Source: Paramoeba atlantica
Lineage: Eukaryota > Discosea
Direction: 5' to 3'
Assembly (NCBI GenBank): GCA_977017575.1
Contig: CDRNVI010000021.1
Location: forward strand, 558,001-622,000
DNA length: 64,000 nt
A program made the position numbers and the translations under genes. The stretch's first letter is position 1. Every line of letters begins with the position of its first letter. Of this stretch, positions 57,178 through 64,000 are shown in pieces. The notes under the pieces were generated by a model that saw only the letters and a program-made list of their open reading frames with translations, did no database searches and had not been told where the DNA came from.

Positions 57178-57270
57178 GCGGCGGTTGTATAACTACCGCT
57201 CTACCCTCGATTATTGAAAAAAAAGTAAACAAAAGCAGTGAAAATATTAAGAGGAACACAGTAATATAAT
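57178..57270 (+). repeat. Hairpin-headed dispersed repeat R2, copy 2
   Basis: GCGGCGGTTGTATAACTACC followed by TCGATTATTGAAAAA and GTGAAAATAT, as at 18354. Confidence 0.65.
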
Positions 57271-57930
57271 GCAGGAAAAAAATATAAAGGGGGGCTCCGG
57301 TGGTCCAAAATTAAAAAAATGAAAAAAATGGGGGGGGGGGGGGTCCAGGGGGGGCATATGTCGTTTTTTGAAAGCTTCAAAATCCTGATTTTCGAAATCG
57401 AGCGCAGGGAAGTGGTAGAGTAGGCCGCAGCGATGACGTTCCACCCCCCCCCTGGTACGCGCGGGAGGGGTCCGACAAGGTCAAAATTTCAGAAATTTTT
57501 GGGATGACCAAAAAACAAATTTGGCACATTACCGTTAAAATTGCACATTACCGTTTAAATACGAATTTAAACGGCAATCCGACGGACGGGTTAATTTGAA
57601 TCCAGTAGTATGAAAAAATTGATTCGCAACTCACTACGCCTGCATTGATACACTGTCATTCGTACCATATGCGACTTCAAAACATAAAAAACTCTAATAT
57701 TTCTTCCGTACATTACTATAGGACCAGACCTCGGGGGGTTGGGGGGGATTGTAAACCGCGGTTTCGCGCGGTTTCGGAAAGGCAATTTGTTAGTACACAG
57801 GGAGTATAAATGCCTTTTTGGTAATAAAGCAATTTGTTCATAAGAAATCGTTATTATTCCTTCCATATATTTTAATATAAATCGTTCGTAATTTCGTTCA
57901 TAGGAAATCGAATTTAATCTAAAACGTAAA
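57271..57930. other. Spacer with poly-G tract and R3 copy 3
   Basis: A G run of about 15 (57330-57346) stands in a purine-rich stretch. CACATTACCGTTTAAA-type repeats follow (57525-57580), then R3 copy 3 (57708-57785). No gene. Confidence 0.4.
57708..57785 (+). repeat. Repeat R3, copy 3
   Basis: TACATTACTATAGGACCAG to CCGCGGTTTCGCGCGGTTTC, as in copy 2, with a G-rich insertion. Confidence 0.6.
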
Positions 57931-60777
57931 ATGCCGAAATCACTGCGCAAAAAACAAATGGTTACGCAAGGAGGGGTAGATAGTAAGGTGAGAAGGCATT
58001 CTAAGAATACAGAAGAGTTTCCTGTTGAGCCTATTGCATCAAGGCACGAAGCTTCTGCTCCGGAAAACCAAGATGTCGACATCAGGCATAATTCTTCCTT
58101 AGTATCGAAAGGTTGCAAATGCTTTGAACGTTTTTCACATCACCTGGATTCTTGTAACTCGCAAAGTTCTCTGAGCTTTCATTCAAAACTTTCTTCGGTG
58201 GTTTCAGGCACTGAATCCCATGAAAAAGTGCACGACAAAGTGTCAGATACGCCTTTTCCTTGGATGAAGGCTTGCTCCAGTTCATGTCCTGGGTCATCCA
58301 CTAATCACGATACACAATGTTCGCCTCCATGTTCTGGAGCACCGAGGACGTGGTTCAACTACTTGCAATCATTCTCCGGAGCATACAAGAGTCATGAAGT
58401 TACGAGTGGCAATTGCAGTTGTTCTTTTGATGAAGAGGATTCTCCGGCTAGCGATGAAACTGATTCAAGTGAAATCTCAGACGCCGAAAATTTGGGCTTT
58501 TTGGGGCCCTTTTCAAAACCCTCTCCAATACCAAGACGATTGCGCACCAAAAAAATTAGTACCAAACTCGTTAATCTCAATTCTACTCCGGAAACAATTT
58601 TGTCGAACGTTACGGATAAATTATCGGGCCTTTCCTCATCAACGCTTACAAGTATTTTGTTATCTCCAGTGAATGGTACACCTAACTTTCCACAGATGTC
58701 AGCTCGTGGTAAGGGCACTTCTACAAGCAATGATACCCAACGGTTGGATGGGTCTTCTTTAACTTTAAGTGAGGAAGGCGCGTTATCTCGACCAAATCAG
58801 AAAGAACTAATTCTTTTCTTACTAGAGCGCATGGTCCTACACGGCTCCGTGTGCTTTGCGACTAAAATGGATGAGTTTGATTTGCTTCATAATGTGTTTC
58901 AGGTGAAAAAGTTTGGTTTGGTGAAGCAATTATGTCAGAATTTAACCCAAACACTAAATTCCGTATCATTAGCTAATCTATCAAAGATGCTTGTAGCTTG
59001 CGACCTTCCTCCCACAAGTAACATTCAGCATATTGCTGAGCATTTGTTGGCTCTTGGACTATTTGAATTTCTGCGCTCTTTGCCAAGCAATTTGTTAGGG
59101 CTGGTGATCAGTGAGTTAGAAAAAAAGCTTTTTGATTCTTTAACAGATTCTGTGGCAAACAATATAGAAAACGTTGTCCACTACGTATTCTCTCGAGAAT
59201 CAAATTTTGTACGTCCAGTTGCAGAAACCCCTGATAAAGAAGGAACGTACAACGGGGTTTCAAAGTTTAGTAATGAAAGTCACAATTGTCCAACTGGTGC
59301 TTCTCAAGTTTCATTACAAAATAACATCAAGCCCGCATCTGCTCCCCGTTTGCACATACTTGGATGCAGCACACACAGTTTCTACGGCGTGGTGTCTTGG
59401 AAATTAAATGGTGTAAGTCTGTTGCAGAAATCTTCTTTTCAACTATTTAGCTCTCGATTTAATTTTGCGGGTATGCAATGGAATATGCTATTTTCTCATG
59501 AAAATTCTAGACTCTCCATATTTGTCCGGCAGACGCTTCGTGCACGCTGTGTGCTACGTTTATATTTGCTGAATAATCGCAACATTATAATTTCGCGTAA
59601 AGAAGGTTTAGTTTTTTTTACTGGACAGGAATCCGAACCTTCTGTATACGGTTTCAGCAATGTAATCACATTCGCGGAATTGTTTGACTCTAATAAGTCT
59701 TTTCGGGACCCAGAAACAGATTCTTTTCGATTCGAGCTCCACCTAGGATTACTGGGCAATATTGCAACACAAACGGACGATACAACAGCGAAACGCAATT
59801 CCTGGCTATCCGATTTGAATCCTAAACAGCTTAACAGTGTTATAAAGTCTTTGTTGGACAAATATCCAATGCCTTCTCCTCCAAAAGAAATTTTGGGGTC
59901 CTCTGGCAATTCATCCGTGATCACCGATCTTCCTATTAAAAGCGATGCGAAAGCAAAAAAGGGACAGGATTGTTATTTAACTTATGAAAGCACAGCCGCG
60001 AAAAATGTTAGTTCCGATGAATATGCTAAAAATGAAGTAGACAAATCTCTTTTATGTGAAGGCAGTGAAACTTTTCTATTGAAAAAATCAGTCGATGAGA
60101 CTCCCAAGAAGATTAAGAGAGACACTGAACAAAGAATGGCTCAAGTTGTAAGTAAAGCAAAAAATAATAAAGGTTCACAAAGGGGTTCGCAAAATCTTTA
60201 TCGGAAAGAAGCATTAGCCATTGAGGAGGAAGAAAAGCGTTTACGGACTGATATTGTTGCTGAGCACACTATGGAATGGGAAACGATGCGCTCAGAACTT
60301 GTTCATAATTTGGAAATTTTGCGCGTTCGACAGCTACGGCGAAAGGAAGGTACTAAACTACTACATACTCTGAGATCTCAACATAGGAATTTGGTGGATA
60401 AAAGGAAGAATCTCCAGAGACGCCTTGAACAAGTAGTAAATTCCGACACTCGGGTTAAAGAAGAACTTCAAAAAGCGAAAATAAACCAGAAAAAGCTTGA
60501 CGATGAGCAAACCAAATTACAACTTCGACTTCAGGACTTAACCGATTCTAGCGCGAGGAAGCTTCATGAAATCAAAAATATACAAACACATTTCCGCGAC
60601 CTTTTTACTGTTGGAAGCACAGACGTTTCACGCACGAAATTTGACAAAATGGAATGTTGTACAAATGTCTCGGGGTGCACATCGCTGTCGCACAGCACTC
60701 TGAATAGCGGACAGACGTCGCCTGCTGATGGTTCTCTCGAATTCCACGAAGATAATTATTATACTTGGAAAAGATGA
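57931..60777 (+). CDS. MATH-domain coiled-coil protein with BTB/BACK-like helices
   Basis: 948 residues. N-terminal 270 residues are Ser-rich and disordered. About 288-410 is a helical block (ELILFLLERMVLHGSV, LVKQLCQNLTQTLNSVSLAN, LLALGLFEFLRSLPS) like the end of a BTB domain plus BACK. About 480-610 fits a MATH/TRAF beta-sandwich (SSRFNFAGMQWNMLFS, LRLYLLNN, YGFSNVITFAELFD, FRFELHL). About 760-900 is a long coiled coil (LRVRQLRRKEGTKLLHTLRS onward). MATH-BTB proteins such as SPOP are CUL3 adaptors, but there MATH comes first; the order here is reversed. Function is unknown. The MATH and BTB readings rest on pattern only. Confidence 0.55.
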   Translation: MPKSLRKKQMVTQGGVDSKVRRHSKNTEEFPVEPIASRHEASAPENQDVDIRHNSSLVSKGCKCFERFSHHLDSCNSQSSLSFHSKLSSVVSGTESHEKVHDKVSDTPFPWMKACSSSCPGSSTNHDTQCSPPCSGAPRTWFNYLQSFSGAYKSHEVTSGNCSCSFDEEDSPASDETDSSEISDAENLGFLGPFSKPSPIPRRLRTKKISTKLVNLNSTPETILSNVTDKLSGLSSSTLTSILLSPVNGTPNFPQMSARGKGTSTSNDTQRLDGSSLTLSEEGALSRPNQKELILFLLERMVLHGSVCFATKMDEFDLLHNVFQVKKFGLVKQLCQNLTQTLNSVSLANLSKMLVACDLPPTSNIQHIAEHLLALGLFEFLRSLPSNLLGLVISELEKKLFDSLTDSVANNIENVVHYVFSRESNFVRPVAETPDKEGTYNGVSKFSNESHNCPTGASQVSLQNNIKPASAPRLHILGCSTHSFYGVVSWKLNGVSLLQKSSFQLFSSRFNFAGMQWNMLFSHENSRLSIFVRQTLRARCVLRLYLLNNRNIIISRKEGLVFFTGQESEPSVYGFSNVITFAELFDSNKSFRDPETDSFRFELHLGLLGNIATQTDDTTAKRNSWLSDLNPKQLNSVIKSLLDKYPMPSPPKEILGSSGNSSVITDLPIKSDAKAKKGQDCYLTYESTAAKNVSSDEYAKNEVDKSLLCEGSETFLLKKSVDETPKKIKRDTEQRMAQVVSKAKNNKGSQRGSQNLYRKEALAIEEEEKRLRTDIVAEHTMEWETMRSELVHNLEILRVRQLRRKEGTKLLHTLRSQHRNLVDKRKNLQRRLEQVVNSDTRVKEELQKAKINQKKLDDEQTKLQLRLQDLTDSSARKLHEIKNIQTHFRDLFTVGSTDVSRTKFDKMECCTNVSGCTSLSHSTLNSGQTSPADGSLEFHEDNYYTWKR

Positions 60778-61119
60778 CTCTTTCTGGAATGAGCTGATGT
60801 TTTTTATCACTCCTGAAAATATAATTTTTCTTTCTTTACTTAATTTTCGAGTTTAATTAAGTCTTCTTTTTCGAATTGTTCTCTCTGTCGAGTATTTTAT
60901 CGTAACAGTTTCCGCTTCTTGTACCTACAACATGGTGGTGTATCACATCTTGAAACATACAGTGTTGTCTGCAGTATGGCATCGTTATGTTGGAGTTGTG
61001 AAGTTTATACCTGATATACAGTGCATAGCTTAATCTATTGCTTCTACAAGTTATATTCGTAATTCTACATGTTTATGTTGGGTAGTGCTTGATACATCTC
61101 TTTCGGGGCTGCTTTTCTT
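60778..61119. other. Intergenic spacer
   Basis: AT-rich. TTTCTTTCTTTACTTAATTTTCGAG and similar tracts, nothing else. Confidence 0.4.
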
Positions 61120-63480
61120 ATGGAAGGAACATTTGTCCAAACAGACGTTCAACGGCACAGCTGCGGATCCTATCAAGTCGCTTTTCCTTATTCTCCTTAC
61201 GATACACAACGTACGCTTGTGAGCGCAATACTATCCGCTCTGGAAAACATGGGTATAAGTATCTTAGAGTCACCGACTGGGACCGGAAAAACTCTATGTG
61301 TTATTAGCGCTGTACTACATTGGTTTCACGAACTATATACCGGAAAACGAAACTTACCATGGCCTCTTCCTGGAGTTCAGGATAAAAGATCGACAGATGA
61401 AGATGGAAACATTCCATTCTTCGTACGCCAGTGGGACGCTCAAAGAGGACTCGAAAAACTTCGTGACTTTATAAGCAATAAAGAAGGAATTAGAAAAAGA
61501 AAGCGTGGGCTTATTAAGTCCTATTCGGTACTCTCTAAACGAGACAATGTTTCTTTGAAGAATGGCGCATTGTGTGAAAATGATTTTTCTGGTCAAACAC
61601 CAGAAATCTCGTCAGATGATGAGTCCAACATTACTTCCACCTGTTATTTGACCCCAAAACTTATATTTACTAGTCGTACTCATTCACAACTTGGTCAGTT
61701 CATCACTGAGCTTCGAAAATCACCGTACTTGAAACTTTTCCGAGTCTCATCCGTACCGCTTGCATCACGACTACATTTATGTTTGAATAAAAATGTTCGC
61801 TCTTCACATGGCGAAAGCATCGCTGACTTAAATAATGCTTGTCACGATTTGGGAATGGCATGTCCCTACCACAACCTAGAACGTGAGAATCAACTTGCAG
61901 AAACCGTGATATCGAAGCCGCATACACTCGAAGACATTGAGAATTTGGGATCTGCGACACACACGTGCGCTTATTACGCTACGCGTCGGGCCGTGGCACA
62001 GGCCCAAATTGTTTTAACGCCTTACAACACTTTACTGGACGCTCATGCAAGAGAAGAATGTGGTTTGCATCTAACTGGAAGCGTAGTAATCATAGACGAA
62101 GCACATAATTTAATATCTTCATGTCATGCTGCGCTTTCAAAAGAAATTTGTTTAGGAAAGGTAGAAAAAATACGCTGCTGCCTTTCTGATGCGCTTCAGA
62201 AGCAAGGGCAACTTACTAAAACAAGGGAAAAATTATTTGAACTTAAACGCATATGTGACAGTTTTTATTCCTTTTTTAATGCAGCATCTTATAGTGCCAA
62301 TTCTAGGACCTTCCAGCAGAATACAAACTTGCATACTGTGGCATTTAATGTTGGGACATTCTTAAAAGATATTAAACTAGTGAATCACGACTTTTTGGCT
62401 CTGGCGAATTTTTGTAGGGAATCCACTCTAGTTCAACAGCTTGCTCGAAGTGCCCCTCTTGATGATTTGACACAATTTCTTTCTCTTTTAGCTTCAGAAA
62501 CCGGAGACATGGTTGTACTCCATACTCCGGATGCTAACTGTTTGGCACTAACTGCCTTATCTGGACGGCGTGCCTTTACCTCTTTACTTGAGGAGGCACT
62601 CTGCGTTATCCTTATCGGAGGTACAATTCCACCACAGTCCATCCTAGATGCTGAGCTTTTTTCTGCGTCTGCTTTAGGGAATCGATCTCCCATTCGTGTT
62701 TCCTTGCCGCACGTTATTCCTCGAAATCACGTGTGCGCTATTTGCGTCACTTCGGGACCTACCCAAACTAGCATGCGCTTCACACATGCCGCGAAGCAGT
62801 CTGGTCAAGACACAGAGATGGCATTGGAGGCCGGGCGTTCGGTTCGAAATTTGGTTCAAATTGTGCCCAAAGGCATAGTATTGTTCTTTGCGTCATTCTC
62901 ACATCTTGATTTTGTTTACAAAGTTTGGGAGTCCAACGGAATTTGTTTGGCCATTGAGGCGAAAAAGAAAATTTTCCGTGAGCACTCTGGCGCCAATCTT
63001 ACTACATTGTTAGAACAGTATCGCACTACCATTTCGAATTCTGAAAATGGCGCTTTGCTTTGTTCCGTTATGGGAGGACGACTCTCAGAAGGCATCAATT
63101 TTGAGGACGACTACTGTAGACTTGTTGTCATTATCGGTCTTCCATATCCTAATCCTTTCGACACAGAATCAAAGGCACGCTTGCAATACCTTCAAAATCT
63201 GAATCCCTCAATTTCAGAAGCGAACTACTATGATGCCTTGTGTATGACGACTGTTAATCAAACTATTGGTCGAGCAATACGTCACCGTGGGGATTATGCT
63301 GCCATTCTATTTTTAGACGAAAGGATGTCACAACCGAAGCTTCAATCCTTATTGCCACATTGGATACAAGAAAACATCACGCAAAAGCGTAGTGACACTT
63401 CTCAGAGCGCACTTTCTTTTTCAACTGCATTCGCCACGTTAAGGGAATTTTTCTCTTCTTTTCGAAACTTTGAAAGGTAG
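61120..63480 (+). CDS. DDX11: DDX11/CHL1 Fe-S DNA helicase
   Basis: 786 residues, XPD-like superfamily 2. Walker A SPTGTGKT (51-58) comes after FPYSPYDTQ. The Fe-S cysteines are in HLCLN, NNACHDL, MACPYHN and HTCAYY; VIIDEAHN (about 321-328) is the DEAH box. Later motifs are GGTIPPQSILDAELF, GGRLSEGINFEDDYCRLVVI and the motif VI region VNQTIGRAIRHRGDYAAILF. The Chl1 insertion between motif I and the Fe-S region (RKRKRGLIKSYS, acidic DDES) separates it from XPD, FANCJ and RTEL1. DDX11 unwinds 5' to 3' and supports sister-chromatid cohesion and fork repair. It is shorter than human DDX11 (970) and near yeast Chl1 (861). Confidence 0.93.
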   Translation: MEGTFVQTDVQRHSCGSYQVAFPYSPYDTQRTLVSAILSALENMGISILESPTGTGKTLCVISAVLHWFHELYTGKRNLPWPLPGVQDKRSTDEDGNIPFFVRQWDAQRGLEKLRDFISNKEGIRKRKRGLIKSYSVLSKRDNVSLKNGALCENDFSGQTPEISSDDESNITSTCYLTPKLIFTSRTHSQLGQFITELRKSPYLKLFRVSSVPLASRLHLCLNKNVRSSHGESIADLNNACHDLGMACPYHNLERENQLAETVISKPHTLEDIENLGSATHTCAYYATRRAVAQAQIVLTPYNTLLDAHAREECGLHLTGSVVIIDEAHNLISSCHAALSKEICLGKVEKIRCCLSDALQKQGQLTKTREKLFELKRICDSFYSFFNAASYSANSRTFQQNTNLHTVAFNVGTFLKDIKLVNHDFLALANFCRESTLVQQLARSAPLDDLTQFLSLLASETGDMVVLHTPDANCLALTALSGRRAFTSLLEEALCVILIGGTIPPQSILDAELFSASALGNRSPIRVSLPHVIPRNHVCAICVTSGPTQTSMRFTHAAKQSGQDTEMALEAGRSVRNLVQIVPKGIVLFFASFSHLDFVYKVWESNGICLAIEAKKKIFREHSGANLTTLLEQYRTTISNSENGALLCSVMGGRLSEGINFEDDYCRLVVIIGLPYPNPFDTESKARLQYLQNLNPSISEANYYDALCMTTVNQTIGRAIRHRGDYAAILFLDERMSQPKLQSLLPHWIQENITQKRSDTSQSALSFSTAFATLREFFSSFRNFER

Positions 63481-63696
63481 TGAGAGCTTCGAAATATCGA
63501 CCTTTCCACAAGCTGGGGGACCCACATTGAAAAAACAGCAAGAATAGAGTACGTGAGCAATCACATTGGACATGTACGATTCTGTCATTTCTAGTTTCAA
63601 AGATTAATGTATGACAAGACTTTGTTACTTGGGTTAGACACTTGAAGAAAGGAACAACGTCGATTTATTCTTTCTTTCTCTTTTGACTTTCTAACA

Positions 63697-64000
63697 ATGG
63701 TGGCTGAGCGAAAACAAAAACTTTCGAATTCCACGAGCCCAGAACCCAAAAAACGTTCCGTTATGAAATCAGGCAAAGCATTGGTAGCAGCAAAGGTAAC
63801 TGAAGAATCTATTTTAGAGGGGACCATACCCTTTCAGCGGGCATCCAAGGATTCAGACTTTACTTCAGATTCCATGGTCAAGATTCTTTCCTGGAATGTA
63901 GCCGGACTCCGTGCCGTTATGAGAAACTGGGACAAGGAGTTTCACCAACTTTTCGAAACAGAACGCCCTGACGTTGTGTGTCTCCAGGAAACCAAATTAC
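63697..64000 (+). CDS. AP endonuclease APE1/ExoIII type, 5' part
   Basis: The first 101 codons are in the window; the gene runs off the right edge. After a Lys-rich leader of about 60 residues the ExoIII fold begins: VKILSWNVAGLRAVMRNW (with the metal-site Asn) and ERPDVVCLQETKL (with the metal-binding Glu). The enzyme cuts 5' to abasic sites in base excision repair. The basic leader may be a nuclear or mitochondrial signal. CTTTCTCTTTTGAC precedes the ATG. Confidence 0.9.
   Translation, partial: MVAERKQKLSNSTSPEPKKRSVMKSGKALVAAKVTEESILEGTIPFQRASKDSDFTSDSMVKILSWNVAGLRAVMRNWDKEFHQLFETERPDVVCLQETKL

Noticed and set aside
1-64000. LTR retroelements, virus-like elements, CRISPR arrays, rRNA
   Set aside because: No reverse transcriptase, integrase, capsid-type or envelope-type frames, no long direct terminal repeats, no regular spacer arrays and no rRNA-like blocks were seen.

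Overview
This 64 kb window is eukaryotic nuclear DNA. It codes for proteins found only in eukaryotes (eIF3d, a 26S proteasome lid subunit, APC3/CDC27, histone H2A.Z, an R-SNARE, COX17, KRR1, MRTO4). About 27 host genes are recognisable. Every one lies on the + strand, and nearly all are single uninterrupted reading frames. Many have a pyrimidine tract followed by AG just upstream of the first ATG, as trans-splice acceptors look in kinetoplastids and other Euglenozoa. The H2A.Z core and its long basic N-terminal tail also resemble kinetoplastid H2A.Z more than the animal or plant form. I infer a euglenozoan (kinetoplastid-like) protist with polycistronic transcription. No spliced leader or rRNA is present to prove it.

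Layout. 1-12.1 kb: 3' end of an unidentified helical protein, MRTO4, COX17, eIF3d, SSF1/PPAN (apparent frameshift in a C run), an unknown gene, an LRR gene and proteasome RPN9/PSMD13, with a MITE and SINE-like repeats between the first two. 12.4-13.3 kb: a MITE-like element holding a SINE-like repeat. 13.4-18.1 kb: HIP/ST13, CDC27/APC3 and a coiled-coil gene. 18.3-21.5 kb: a graveyard with a frame-broken zinc-ribbon gene, a second SINE-like copy, an LRR fossil with a structured insertion, a Tc1/mariner fragment and a Pif1/Helitron fragment. 21.7-31.5 kb: H2A.Z, an unknown gene, an eIF4E-like tail-anchored protein, leucyl-tRNA synthetase, a VAMP7-type R-SNARE and an FHA-like protein. 31.9-40.8 kb: LRR gene, broken Merlin/IS1595 transposon, small basic genes, KRR1, a cytidine-deaminase-fold protein, an unknown basic protein and another LRR gene. 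41-43 kb: a complete-looking IS30-type transposon. 43.4-51.6 kb: Pol5/MYBBP1A-like protein, two small ORFs, a repeat cluster, a CobW/ZNG1 GTPase and an unknown gene. 51.8-57.8 kb: MITEs, an LRR gene split by a 590-nt structured insertion, a Harbinger/IS5-like transposase and GC-rich repeats. 57.9-64 kb: a MATH/coiled-coil protein, DDX11/CHL1 helicase and the start of an APE1-type AP endonuclease.

Genes with related jobs (ribosome assembly: MRTO4, SSF1, KRR1, Pol5-like; translation: eIF3d, LeuRS) are scattered rather than clustered, as expected where polycistrons are not operons by function. The inserted DNA falls almost entirely between genes. The exceptions are two related structured insertions inside LRR genes. 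Removing either one restores the LRR reading register, and their hairpins differ by compensatory base changes. They are the most unusual signal in the window and may be a non-canonical intron or a new mobile structured element. No LTR retroelement or virus-like element was seen.
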